Positions 34,744 through 43,310 of a DNA stretch of 64,000 nt are shown piece by piece. Source of the DNA: an uncultured Collinsella sp. (GTDB lineage: Bacteria; Actinomycetota; Coriobacteriia; Coriobacteriales; Coriobacteriaceae); assembly GCA_934654775.1 (NCBI GenBank), contig CAKUGR010000008.1, forward strand, positions 1-64,000, given 5' to 3'. A model generated the notes under the pieces. It worked only from the letters and a program-made list of their open reading frames with translations, was not told the DNA's origin and did no database searches. Made by a program: the position numbers and the translations under genes. Positions within the stretch are counted from its first letter, which is position 1. Every line of letters begins with the position of its first letter.

Positions 34744-36174
34744 ATGGCAGATAACAAGCGTATCGCCGAGGATATCCTCAAGGCGGTGGGCGGCCCGAAG
34801 AACGTGACTTCGGCGACCCATTGCATGACGAGGCTCCGCCTTGTGCTCAAGGACGAGTCCAGCATCGACGATGACGAAGTCAAGGCCGTTGACGGCGTGA
34901 TGGGCGTTGTTCACGGCGGTCAGCAGTATCAGATCATCGTGGGGACGAACGTGCCCAGGGTGTACGCGGAGTTCTGCTCACTTGCCAACGTCAACGAGCT
35001 CGAGGCGGTTGAGGACGCCGAGGCTGCCGCCGCCGATGTCGAGCTTGTCGGCAAGAAGAAGCTTACGCCCATGCAGATCCTGAAGAACGTCGTCGGTTAC
35101 ATGGCGGGCTGCATGACCCCGATGATCCCGGTGCTGCTCACGGGCGGTCTCGCAAATGCGATCAATGCCCTGTGCGGTCCGCAGCTCCTGGGCCTGTACC
35201 CCGCGGAGAGCGACATCTACGTGCTCTTCGACTTCATCTACGATGCCGCCCTGTACTTCATGCCTATCCTCGCGGGCGTCAACGCGGCGAAGCAGTTTGG
35301 CATCAACGGTATGCTCGGCGGATTTATCGGCTGCATTCTCATGTCGCCGGATTTCGCCGCAATCATCGCCGAGGGTAAGGCGTTTACCGTCTTCGGCATC
35401 CCCTGCAACACCTCTGCCGCCTATGCCCAGACTGTCCTGCCCATCACGATGTCCGTTCCGCTGTTCGCTGTTGTATATAAGTTTGTCGGCAAGCACCTGC
35501 CCGACGTGCTCTCCACCGTATTCACGCCCATTTTGAGCCTCCTTGTTACCTCGCCGTTCATCCTGTGCCTGCTCGCCCCCTTCGGTACGATTGTGGGCAA
35601 CGCCATCAGCGGCGGCCTTGCTTGGTTCGGTATGAATACCGGGTTCTTCGGTGTCGGCGTGATCGCCGCCCTTTGGGAGTTCCTCGTCATGAGCGGTATG
35701 CATCTGGCCCTTATGATGCCCATGATGGCCTCGTTCTTCGAGACTGGCGAGATGACCGGTGTCATGCTCGCGGGTAGCTTCGCCACGTGGGCGTGCTTCG
35801 GCGTCGCCCTCGGTGCGGCTCTTCGACTCAGGGGCAAGGCGGAAGGCGGCAACGCCTTCGGCGCCTTCGTGTCCGGTATCTTGGGCGGCGTTACCGAGCC
35901 TGTGCTCTATGGTATCTGCCTGTCTCACGTGCGCTGCTTTGGTGCCTTGATGGTCGGTAGCTTTGTCGGCGGTGCGTATGCTGGCATCGCCAATCTCACC
36001 CAGTACGTCATCACCTCCGCGAACTTCCTGTCCGTCCTGAGCTATGCGGGCGGCACCAACGCCAACTTCATCCAGGGTATCATCGCGAGCCTCATTTCCC
36101 TGGTCGTCGCAGCTGTGTGCACCTATCTCTTCGGCTTTAGCAAGAAGGAGCTCGATCAGGTAAACGCCAAGTAG
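34744..36174 (+). CDS. PTS IIBC, beta-glucoside/sucrose type
   Basis: 476 residues from ATG 34744, GGGAAAGGA upstream. The N-terminal IIB domain has the active cysteine C27 in SATHCMTRLRL. A linker at about 95-115 leads to an IIC membrane domain with about ten helices, containing TPMIPVLLTGG and GGVTEPVLYGICL. There is no IIA domain, so it must use another IIA, for example that of a glucose-type system. It ends the module starting at 31236. Confidence 0.87.
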   Translation: MADNKRIAEDILKAVGGPKNVTSATHCMTRLRLVLKDESSIDDDEVKAVDGVMGVVHGGQQYQIIVGTNVPRVYAEFCSLANVNELEAVEDAEAAAADVELVGKKKLTPMQILKNVVGYMAGCMTPMIPVLLTGGLANAINALCGPQLLGLYPAESDIYVLFDFIYDAALYFMPILAGVNAAKQFGINGMLGGFIGCILMSPDFAAIIAEGKAFTVFGIPCNTSAAYAQTVLPITMSVPLFAVVYKFVGKHLPDVLSTVFTPILSLLVTSPFILCLLAPFGTIVGNAISGGLAWFGMNTGFFGVGVIAALWEFLVMSGMHLALMMPMMASFFETGEMTGVMLAGSFATWACFGVALGAALRLRGKAEGGNAFGAFVSGILGGVTEPVLYGICLSHVRCFGALMVGSFVGGAYAGIANLTQYVITSANFLSVLSYAGGTNANFIQGIIASLISLVVAAVCTYLFGFSKKELDQVNAK

Positions 36175-36261
36175 CATTGAGCCTTTGCCCCTTTAGAGGG
36201 AAACTCCATGATTGATGCAGCCTGAAATAACCCGCGCCTCGCTCTCTCGAGTGGGGCGCGC

Positions 36262-36545
36262 GTCTTGCCTTCTATCACGCATGCGTGGCCGACGGCTATC
36301 GCGAGGTGGGTCTTCCCTCGGCCCGTCTGCCCATGGAACGTGAAGTCCCGCGCTGCCTCGACGAACGACAGCGATTTCGGGTGGTTCGCGCCATGGCTGT
36401 CGGGAAAGGCTGCCTGCGTGAAGTCGTGCCCTTCGAACGACTTCACGCAGGGGAATTTCGCCTTCCTGAACAGCCTTGCGCGCTTGGATTCCTTCCGGAC
36501 CGTCATCTCATGCTCGATGAGCTCGTCCGTCCTAGGTAGCTCATT
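36262..36545 (-). pseudogene. IS21-family helper (IstB) remnant
   Basis: The frame encodes RARLFRKAKFPCVKSFEGHDF and later FHGQTGRGKTHLAIAVGHAC, matching the N-terminal region and Walker A motif of IstB ATPases of IS21 elements. Coding similarity stops soon after Walker A and the beginning is also missing. No transposase IstA is nearby. The 464-base gap 36175-36638 holds this fragment and the inverted repeat at 36535-36625. Confidence 0.7.
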
Positions 36546-36625
36546 TGGGACGGGGCTTTTTTGACTGGTATGATTGGTGCGGCCATTCAAACCAGCTAAA
36601 AGAGCCCCGTCCCAAATTGACTACC
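36535..36625. repeat. Inverted repeat with the GGGACGGGGCT core
   Basis: Arms 36535-36562 and 36598-36625 are reverse complements at 24 of 28 bases, sharing ATTTGGGACGGGGCT. The same core forms the terminator at 16649-16687. It may act as a bidirectional terminator or be a small mobile repeat; the right arm ends 14 bases before luxS. Confidence 0.6.
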
Positions 36626-36638
36626 GAGAGGATCTGCC

Positions 36639-37127
36639 ATGGAGCGCATTGCGAGTTTTTCCGTTGACCATCTGCTGCTTGAGCCCGGCGTGTATGTGAG
36701 CCGCATCGACCGCGATCCGGCGACCGGTGCCGCCGTCACCACCTTTGACCTGCGCCTGACCACGCCCAACAAGGAACCGGTCATGAATACCGCCGAGTGC
36801 CATACCATCGAGCACTTGGGTGCGACGTTCCTGCGCAATCATGCCGAGTGGTCGAGCCGCATCGTCTACTTTGGTCCCATGGGCTGCCGCACGGGCTTTT
36901 ACCTGGTCGTGTTTGGCGAGGTGACGAGCGAGGAGATCCTGCCGCTCGTGCGTGGGCTCTTTGAGTTTGTCGCCGGCTTTGAGGGCGATGTCCCCGGAGC
37001 TGCTCCCGATGAGTGCGGTAACTACCTGGACCAGAACCTTCCCATGGCTAACTGGCTCGCGCGCCGCTACCTCGACCGCGACCTGGCCGATATCGACGAG
37101 AAGCACCTGCACTATCAGCAGGCGTAA
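36639..37127 (+). CDS. luxS: S-ribosylhomocysteine lyase
   Basis: 162 residues. The metal site HTIEH (H55, H59) and C126 in ECGNY are present, with the catalytic C83 in MGCRTGFYL and E58 as general base. LuxS cleaves S-ribosylhomocysteine to homocysteine and DPD, the precursor of autoinducer 2, in the activated methyl cycle. The length is typical. It is monocistronic, ending in a strong terminator. Confidence 0.95.
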   Translation: MERIASFSVDHLLLEPGVYVSRIDRDPATGAAVTTFDLRLTTPNKEPVMNTAECHTIEHLGATFLRNHAEWSSRIVYFGPMGCRTGFYLVVFGEVTSEEILPLVRGLFEFVAGFEGDVPGAAPDECGNYLDQNLPMANWLARRYLDRDLADIDEKHLHYQQA

Positions 37128-37160
37128 GAGCTGTCTACGAAACGACCGTTTGCACCGGAG

Positions 37161-37189
37161 GCGTCCCCGTTTTTTCGGGGACGCTTTTT
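37161..37189 (+). terminator. Terminator of luxS
   Basis: GCGTCCCCG and CGGGGACGC form a perfect stem with a six-T loop, followed by TTTTT. Confidence 0.9.
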
Positions 37190-37228
37190 CACGTTGAGCG
37201 CTCAAAATAGTATTTGTTTGTTCTAGAA

Positions 37229-37254
37229 TGTTCGTATAGTCACATAAACGAACA
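37229..37254. promoter_or_regulatory. Promoter/operator region of the DUF4867 gene
   Basis: TGTTCG (37229-37234) and CGAACA (37249-37254) are inverted halves around a TATAGT -10-like box. TTCTAGAA lies just upstream. It resembles a repressor site over a promoter. Confidence 0.4.
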
Positions 37255-37263
37255 GGAGCGAAC

Positions 37264-37908
37264 ATGCATATCTACTCTGTCAACGATCCCGAGTTCAAGC
37301 CCTATGGCAACGTTTGGGATAACGTCCCGTCCGAGCTTACGTCGCCCGTGCTCGAGGCGCTTGCCTCCACGCCCATCCCCGAGGGCAGCAAGTACGTAGC
37401 AAGCGCGCCGGAGCTCGAGGGCGTCAAGGATGCCGATAAACTGGGCTTTCTCATGTTTGGCGGCCGACCCTTCCAGCTTGGCTGGTGTAACGGCCACAAC
37501 ACGCAGCTCAACTGCCTGGAGTATCACCGCGCCAGCGAGTTTAACCTGGGCACTCGCGACTTTATCCTGTTCGTGGCGCATCGCTGGGAGATCGAGGACG
37601 GCAAGCTCGACACCGCGTGCGTCAAGGCGTTCCGCGTGCCGGCGGGTACGGTCGTCGAAGTCTTCAACACCACGCTCCACTACACGCCCTGCATGGTCGA
37701 TGAAGGCGGCTTCCAGGTGATGGTCGCGCTTCCCGCCGGCACCAATGGTCCGCGCCCCGAGGCTGCATCCGACATGCCTGCCGCCGGTGACGCTTACTGC
37801 TACTGGAAGGCCGACAAGTGGGTCCTCTGCCATGCTGACAGCCCCAAGGCAGCCGAAGGCGGCTACGTAGGCCTCATCGGCAAGAACCTCGACATCACCG
37901 TGGACTAG
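37264..37908 (+). CDS. DUF4867 family protein
   Basis: 214 residues, ACAGGAG ribosome binding site. It begins MHIYSVNDPEFKPYGNVWDN, the pattern of DUF4867, a cupin-like family often encoded near sugar catabolism genes. NTTLHYTPC and AHRWEIEDGKLD may provide metal ligands. The function is unknown; a sugar or sugar-acid isomerase-like role is possible. The last codons (KNLDITVD) recur as a fragment at 47838-47866 next to a copied repeat block. Confidence 0.65.
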   Translation: MHIYSVNDPEFKPYGNVWDNVPSELTSPVLEALASTPIPEGSKYVASAPELEGVKDADKLGFLMFGGRPFQLGWCNGHNTQLNCLEYHRASEFNLGTRDFILFVAHRWEIEDGKLDTACVKAFRVPAGTVVEVFNTTLHYTPCMVDEGGFQVMVALPAGTNGPRPEAASDMPAAGDAYCYWKADKWVLCHADSPKAAEGGYVGLIGKNLDITVD

Positions 37909-38100
37909 GGGCTTCCGGTCTGTCTCGATCTGTAACATCTAGCGGGCTAAATCGTCTCTACCTGTTACAGATTTAGACAAACTGCAGGGGACAGACTGAA
38001 CAATCTCGATCTGTAACACCAAGCCCGGTTTTGGCGGCCTAACTGTTACAGAATGAGACAAACGGCCCGAACCACCACAAAGGTGCCCCTTTGTGGTGGT
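37881..38100. repeat. Composite palindromic repeat, copy 1
   Basis: Three hairpin units follow in tandem. Unit 1 has arms 37922-37937 and 37963-37978 (14 of 16 complementary, ATCTGTAACA core). Unit 2 has the same TCTGTAACA core (about 38003 to 38063). Unit 3 has CCACCACAAAGG and CCTTTGTGGTGG arms near 38072-38099. The whole block, including the tail of the DUF4867 gene, is copied at 47838-48057. Apart from this repeat, 37909-38103 holds no gene. Confidence 0.8.
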
Positions 38101-38103
38101 TGC

Positions 38104-39210
38104 CTAGAGCTGGCTGCGCAGATAGTCAGCCATATATGGAACGGCGAAACGCACGTAACCGCGGCGCGCCTGTTCGATTACGCCGGCGTCGATGAGGCGC
38201 CGGCGATATTTTTGCGCGTAGTCGGGTGTGACCGACATGCGCTCAGCCACATTGGAAATGCGTGACACGTCGTCTTTGTCATCAGCCATCGCGGCGAGAA
38301 ACGCGACGTCTTGATCCGATAGCGCGGTAAGTGTCGTCTCGCACACGTCGTTTTCGAAATCAACCTTCGATGCCTCAATGGCTCCGTCGACTTGCTCTGG
38401 CGTTACGCGCTCTCCGGCTTTGCAGCGATTGGCGATGTTGTAGCCAATGAGCTGCAACATATAGGGTGAGCCTTGGGTTGCGCGAGCGGCGCGTAGGCGA
38501 AGATCGCTTGGAATATCAAGGCTGAGCTCATCAAAAGCCCGTTGATAATAGGCGTCGACGTCTCCGACTGAAAGCGGTTCAAGCGTGACCTTACGTGCGC
38601 GGTTGAGAAATGTCAGTACGCGGTCGTTGAGTGTCGCCGAAACTGCTCCCGGAAGACCCGCCATAACGAGTGCGACGTTAAGCCGCTCGCCGACCAGCTC
38701 TTGGTAGGCGGTGACGAGCTGTCTAATCTCAGGTGAATTAGCTTGGAGCTCATCGATAAGGATGAGGATGCCGTGCCCCTGCTCGGTCAGCTTACGCGCC
38801 AGCTGCGTGAGTTTGAACTGGAAACTCTTGGTCTCCTGCACATCGCGTGTGAACTCAAGGCCCGCTGAGAAACCGAAGACGCTCAAGCTGCCGCCGGAAA
38901 GTTTGGGGAGATGACGCTTGCTGACATAGGGCTCGCCAGCCTCTTGGATTTTTTCAACAATGCGCTCGAGCATATCCTCGGAGGCTACGGTGGGCGTGGC
39001 GACAACAAAGCCGAGCTTGCGTGCGCGGTCGGCGAGTTCCCACAGAAGAACCGTCTTACCGCTGCCTCGCTGCCCAAGCATGAGCGTGGCTCGGTCGCGA
39101 TTGCCCGGCTCCTGCTCAAGGCCGGAGATGAATGTCGAAATCACGTTCCCGCGTCCAACCAGATAGGACGGGCGATTTCCGAATGAAGGGGAGAAGATGG
39201 TTTCAGTCAT
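38104..39210 (-). CDS. AAA-type ATPase with C-terminal winged helix
   Basis: 368 residues, AAAGGAGA ribosome binding site. Walker A is GQRGSGKT (about 46-53) and Walker B ILILIDELQ (about 148-156). An ORC/archaeal-ATPase-like lid and a C-terminal winged-helix domain (about 300-365, SRISNVAERMSVTPDYAQKY) follow. It resembles the family of orphan ATPases that bind DNA or act with mobile elements. It stands alone, flanked by repeats and remnants, which suggests acquisition by transfer. No partner gene points to a defined role. Confidence 0.7.
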   Translation of the reverse strand: MTETIFSPSFGNRPSYLVGRGNVISTFISGLEQEPGNRDRATLMLGQRGSGKTVLLWELADRARKLGFVVATPTVASEDMLERIVEKIQEAGEPYVSKRHLPKLSGGSLSVFGFSAGLEFTRDVQETKSFQFKLTQLARKLTEQGHGILILIDELQANSPEIRQLVTAYQELVGERLNVALVMAGLPGAVSATLNDRVLTFLNRARKVTLEPLSVGDVDAYYQRAFDELSLDIPSDLRLRAARATQGSPYMLQLIGYNIANRCKAGERVTPEQVDGAIEASKVDFENDVCETTLTALSDQDVAFLAAMADDKDDVSRISNVAERMSVTPDYAQKYRRRLIDAGVIEQARRGYVRFAVPYMADYLRSQL

Positions 39211-39261
39211 GAGTCTCCTTTCCTTTTTTTCCTATTTTTTCCTTTCTTTCCTATTCAGTCA

Positions 39262-39507
39262 AATATCCCGCCGGCGAAGGCGGCTGCGGGGGTCTCATCG
39301 GCAAAAATCGAGCGCGAGAGCGTAGAGTTTGAGCAAGAGACTTGGACGGGTCGTCTTGAGCGCATCCATGTCAGGCCTGGCGTTGTTGCTGATGAGCCGC
39401 TTGTTGCAGTTACCGTGCGCTTTCCGGCATCCATGGTGGTGGCAATCGACCGGAAGACGGGGGATCGATCCGATTTTATTCGGCGGGCCGTTTTCCCTGC
39501 GCTGTAG
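39262..39507 (+). pseudogene. Ribbon-helix-helix domain fragment without start codon
   Basis: An open frame of about 80 codons ends at TAG 39505-39507. Its C-terminus reads VTVRFPASMVVAIDRKTG then DRSDFIRRAV, the pattern of a CopG/ribbon-helix-helix DNA-binding domain. No ATG, GTG or TTG with a ribosome binding site is found at a suitable place, so it is probably a truncated gene. The rest of the 659-base gap 39211-39869 has no recognisable gene apart from a promoter region for the next gene. Confidence 0.45.
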
Positions 39508-39763
39508 TAACGTTGCGTCTCCTAAATCGACCTTGGTTTCGTCGAGGAGGTAGATCTTGAGGATGAGGTGTCCTGCTTCGGTGAACCCGTTCTCGAAGAC
39601 GGGCAGCACGCGCGACACGGACTACCGCGACCTCCTGACCTTCCGCGACGGGGAGTAGCGGCTTGGCGGTGTGCGGCGCCGGCACGTGACGGTGGCGGGC
39701 ATGAGGCTTGGCCTTCGTGACGGCATGTTCTTTAGAGTTTGCGGTGCATGATGGCACGGCCGT

Positions 39764-39778
39764 TTTCAAATCGTGAAA
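39764..39778. promoter_or_regulatory. Putative RpiR operator (TTTCA N5 TGAAA)
   Basis: TTTCAAATCGTGAAA is a perfect 5-bp inverted repeat with 5-base spacer, about 90 bases upstream of the GH1 gene at 39870. The same layout with longer arms occurs at 42187-42207 beside the RpiR gene. Confidence 0.5.
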
Positions 39779-39869
39779 CATTGCCCGGGAATGAGTAACA
39801 GGCTTTGGTTCGTACATCCGTTATAACGGGAGTTGCAAGAAGTGACATCCGTGACGAGAGGTTGAACTC

Positions 39870-41258
39870 ATGACTCAGCACCGGTTTCCCGAAGGTTTCC
39901 TCTGGGGTGCTTCCACCAGCGCTTTTCAGGTTGAGGGTGGGTATGATGAAGGAGGCAAAGGTCCGGCAACCACCGATTGCGGCCCGGGGTGTCCCGGCAT
40001 CGCCGATAACAAGATCGCCTCGGACCACTATCATCACTGGCGTGAGGATGTCGACCTCATGGCCGAGCTCGGCATCAAGGTCTACCGGATGGGTTTCGCT
40101 TGGAGCCGCATCATGCCCGATGCCTCGGGGGATCCCAATCCTGAGGGCTTGGCGTTTTATGACCAGCTGATTGACTACCTGCTGGAGCGAGGGATCGAGC
40201 CCTTGGTCACCCTGTATCACTTCGAATGTCCGAGTGCGTTGGTCGAGGCCTTCGGCGGCTGGAAGAGCCGTAAGATGATCGACTTCTATGTGCGCTATGC
40301 CGAAATCTGCTTCACGCACTTCAAGGGGCGCGTCAAGCGCTGGGTTACCGTGAATGAACAGCTAATTGCGACCTCCGCGCCCAGCAACACGGGTGACACC
40401 GAAACCGATCCGCGCCAACGGCAGAAGAACGCCTACCAGATGAGCTATCATGTCGCTCTTGCCGAGCATCGCGCCATCGCGTGCCTGCGACAGATCGACC
40501 CCGATGCGCAGATCGGCCCCGTTGTCGCCATGCAGGTGGTCAACCCGCGGACGAGCGCTTCGGCGGATGTGCTTGCGGCCATGAACGCCGAGGAGATGAT
40601 GCAGAACTACCTGCTCGACCTGAGTGTGCGCGGCGACATCTCGCCTTATGCGCGCTATTACCTGGAGCGCGAAGGTTTCTACCCTGTTGTTGAGTGCGGG
40701 GACCACGACATCCTGGTCGCGACGAGGCCCGATTTTCTTGGGGTGAACTACTATTTCAGCAATTGTGCGCATGAGCGCACGGAGCCCATCCGCTTCGACC
40801 GGTTCCCTCCGTGGTCGGGCGGGGATTTCGAACTCTGCGATAACCCTGCGATCGCGCCGACCGAGTGGATGTCGAACGGCATCGACCCCCTTGGGCTTCG
40901 CGTGGGCATGCGCAAGCTCTACGATCGCTACCAGCTTCCGATGATCGTCACGGAGAACGGCATGGCGCTTTCCGAGTCACTTGACGAGGAGAACAGGGTG
41001 CATGATGCCGTGCGCATCGAATACCTTTCACGACATTTGGGCGAGGTCGAGGAGCTCATTCGCGAAGGCTATCCCGTCTTCGGCTACTGCGTTTGGAGCC
41101 TCATGGATCTATGCTCAAGTCATCAGGGGTTCACTAAGCGCTACGGCCTTCTGTATGTCGATCGCACGGAAACCGATGCGAAGCAATGCGCTCGTTTCAG
41201 GAAGGACAGCTTCTTCTGGTATCAGGACGTGATTAGAGAAAACGGCTTGCCCTGCTGA
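39870..41258 (+). CDS. GH1 6-phospho-beta-glycosidase
   Basis: 462 residues, CGAGAGG ribosome binding site. FLWGASTSAFQVEG is at the N-terminus, the acid/base glutamate in TVNEQ and the nucleophile in MIVTENGMAL. The phosphate site is in CSSHQGFTKRYG. It is closely similar along its whole length to the enzyme at 33292-34677, so one arose by duplication. It is convergent with the RpiR gene and preceded by a candidate RpiR operator. Its substrate is likely a 6-phosphorylated beta-disaccharide delivered by a PTS. Confidence 0.87.
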   Translation: MTQHRFPEGFLWGASTSAFQVEGGYDEGGKGPATTDCGPGCPGIADNKIASDHYHHWREDVDLMAELGIKVYRMGFAWSRIMPDASGDPNPEGLAFYDQLIDYLLERGIEPLVTLYHFECPSALVEAFGGWKSRKMIDFYVRYAEICFTHFKGRVKRWVTVNEQLIATSAPSNTGDTETDPRQRQKNAYQMSYHVALAEHRAIACLRQIDPDAQIGPVVAMQVVNPRTSASADVLAAMNAEEMMQNYLLDLSVRGDISPYARYYLEREGFYPVVECGDHDILVATRPDFLGVNYYFSNCAHERTEPIRFDRFPPWSGGDFELCDNPAIAPTEWMSNGIDPLGLRVGMRKLYDRYQLPMIVTENGMALSESLDEENRVHDAVRIEYLSRHLGEVEELIREGYPVFGYCVWSLMDLCSSHQGFTKRYGLLYVDRTETDAKQCARFRKDSFFWYQDVIRENGLPC

Positions 41259-41278
41259 GCGTCGGTGGTCCGACGAGA

Positions 41279-42100
41279 TTACTCGCCAGTACCGGAATCG
41301 GCTCCATAACGCCTCAGGTATTCCATGACTATCAAGTCGATGGCGGCAAGCGCACCGAACTTGCCCGTGTCGATGTTGTTGGTCACTCCGCAGCTCAGTA
41401 TGCAGGAGGCATGGTTCCAGTAGGCGCTTGAGGTGTTTTGTGTGATGGCGAGAAGACGACAGCCGGAGGCGGCGAGTGCGTTGACGATTTCTGGATAACG
41501 AATGGGGTATGTTCCCCCTATGCTGCAAATGATGGCGAGGCTGGATTTGGTGAGCGATTGCGCGCAGGCGAGCTGCGATGAATAATCGAGGTAAAGCTCG
41601 ATGGGGCGGTTCATGATGGTGAGCCTGCTTTGGAAGTAGCGGCCCACGTCCCAGAGGAAGTGGTGGGAGAAGAACGCGACATGCCCGCTGCCGTGCAAAT
41701 CATCGACAATGGCGGGCAGTTTCGCGATGTTTGCCGCCGAGATGGTCGTTTCGATATTGAGCAGGATCGCCTCCCGGTAGGATGCCAGAGCGCCTTCCGT
41801 GTCGTTTGACAGCTGTTCTACAAAGGCATGTGGAAACAACCCGGTTTTGAGGACGTCATGTTCAAGCTGGTTGCGCAGGTCCTTGAAATCAGCGAAACCC
41901 ATAAACCGGCAGAATCGCGACACTGAAGCCTTCGAGACGAAGCACATGTCGGCGATTTCTCCAATCGAGAGCTCGCTCAGCTTGCTGTAGTTTTTCACCA
42001 GCGTGGTCGCTATCTCGTAGTTGGTGTCGTGCTGCATTGCGGTGTCGATGTAGTCAAGCAACCGTTCGGCAACCGATCCCATCGAGATGGATTTTTCCAT
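41279..42100 (-). CDS. RpiR-family transcriptional regulator
   Basis: 273 residues. The N-terminal helix-turn-helix (about 35-75: LSIGEIADMCFVSKASVSRF) is followed by a SIS domain (about 115-250) with GHVAFFSHHFLWD and DTGKFGALAAIDLIV. SIS domains of this family bind sugar phosphates. It is divergent from the ChbG/PTS genes, with the palindrome 42187-42207 between, and is probably their regulator. An AGGGGAC ribosome binding site precedes the start. Confidence 0.88.
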   Translation of the reverse strand: MEKSISMGSVAERLLDYIDTAMQHDTNYEIATTLVKNYSKLSELSIGEIADMCFVSKASVSRFCRFMGFADFKDLRNQLEHDVLKTGLFPHAFVEQLSNDTEGALASYREAILLNIETTISAANIAKLPAIVDDLHGSGHVAFFSHHFLWDVGRYFQSRLTIMNRPIELYLDYSSQLACAQSLTKSSLAIICSIGGTYPIRYPEIVNALAASGCRLLAITQNTSSAYWNHASCILSCGVTNNIDTGKFGALAAIDLIVMEYLRRYGADSGTGE

Positions 42101-42186
42101 GATGGCTGTCCCCTTTATGCTCAGTGGCCCGAATAAGAGGGCCTCATTTGACCAAACTATAGCTCAAACATGCCGGTATTCCTGCG

Positions 42187-42207
42187 GAGTTTCACGTTAT
42201 GAAACTC
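42187..42207. promoter_or_regulatory. Putative RpiR operator (GAGTTTCA N5 TGAAACTC)
   Basis: A perfect 8-bp inverted repeat with 5-base spacer lies in the 288-base region 42101-42388 between the divergent rpiR and chbG-like genes. It shares TTTCA N5 TGAAA with 39764-39778. Nothing else is recognisable in this intergenic region. Confidence 0.6.
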
Positions 42208-42388
42208 GCGTAGCCATCTCGCAACCTTGTGGCACAGCATGTAACCGATTTTGGATATAGCCGGCGTCATACTTAATGCAAGAAGAGACGACGAAGCTTG
42301 CCGCCCCGCCGGAACACGGCATCGGCTCTACACAGGGCATCGCTTCGTTGCTTTGCCGCTCGACGAGATATCGGTTGAGGAGGATCGG

Positions 42389-43156
42389 ATGAAGCGGTTA
42401 TTGCTGCGCGCCGACGATTTAGGTTACAGCGACGGTGTTAATTGCGGGATAGCGGCCGCGGTCCAAGCGGGGCTCATTCGCTCGGTGGGCGTCATGACCA
42501 ACATGCCGCTTGCAGAAAGCGGTTTGGCGCGCCTGCAAATCAAGGATCTCTGCTTGGGTCAGCACACCAATATCTGCACGGGTAGGCCCCTCAGCGATTC
42601 CTCGCTCATCTCGAGCATCGTTGACGATGATGGCAATTTCAAGCGGAGCTCAGCATATCGCGCCGCCGCGCGGGCTGGGGAGGACTTCGTGGAGCTTGAC
42701 GAGGTCATTATCGAAATCGAGGCGCAGTATCGGCGATTCCTTGAGCTCGTCGGGCGTGAGCCCGATTACTTCGAGGGACATGCGGTCGCAAGCCCCATGT
42801 TCTTCCGCGGCCTTGAGATCGTTGCCGAGCGTCACGGCCTGCCCTATTTCGCGATGGGTGCTCCGGGCGAGCCAGTCACCTTTCGCTCGACGCCGGTGCT
42901 TTCCTATGTTCCCAAGGATTTCTCGTCATATGAAGCGGATCCCTTTGCGGCGCTTCGAGAGGCGCTTGAAACGACACCGGAAGGGATATGCCGTCTCATG
43001 GTGTTTCACCCAGGTTATATCGACGCGTACTTGCGAGATAACTCGACCATGCTCGAGGCCCGCATCCGGGAAGCCGCGATGCTTGTCGACCCTGATGTCG
43101 CCGCATGGCTTGCAGAGCAGGACGTGGGGCTCGTGACGTACGCGGACCTGACGTAA
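42389..43156 (+). CDS. ChbG/YdjC-type carbohydrate deacetylase
   Basis: 255 residues from ATG 42389, GAGGAGG 5 bases upstream. The metal-binding LLLRADDLGYSDGVNCGI, LGQHTNI and VFHPGYIDAYL motifs of the family are present. It has the same length as, and is paralogous to, 32507-33274. It is followed by lactose/chitobiose-type PTS genes and a GH1 enzyme, a set resembling the E. coli chb (diacetylchitobiose) operon, in which ChbG deacetylates the phosphorylated disaccharide. Confidence 0.85.
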   Translation: MKRLLLRADDLGYSDGVNCGIAAAVQAGLIRSVGVMTNMPLAESGLARLQIKDLCLGQHTNICTGRPLSDSSLISSIVDDDGNFKRSSAYRAAARAGEDFVELDEVIIEIEAQYRRFLELVGREPDYFEGHAVASPMFFRGLEIVAERHGLPYFAMGAPGEPVTFRSTPVLSYVPKDFSSYEADPFAALREALETTPEGICRLMVFHPGYIDAYLRDNSTMLEARIREAAMLVDPDVAAWLAEQDVGLVTYADLT

Positions 43157-43310
43157 GCGTCCGCTGGGGCAATCTCGCCAATTCACGCTGAATGGCGTAC
43201 TGCCTGAAGCACGTCGTTGTGATTTTGAAGAGAGGTGGATGCGCTATCTAGAGGGGAAGATGCCGCACACGGGCATCGATAGAGTTCACTGCAAAGATTG
43301 GAGCTGAAAT

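Noticed and set aside
38104..39507. Toxin-antitoxin or phage-defence pair (AAA ATPase plus ribbon-helix-helix)
   Set aside because: The small frame has no start codon, the genes are divergent, and no effector domain is present.
39508..39727. Transposase remnant after the ribbon-helix-helix fragment
   Set aside because: Short open frames exist but none shows a transposase motif; I could not support an assignment.
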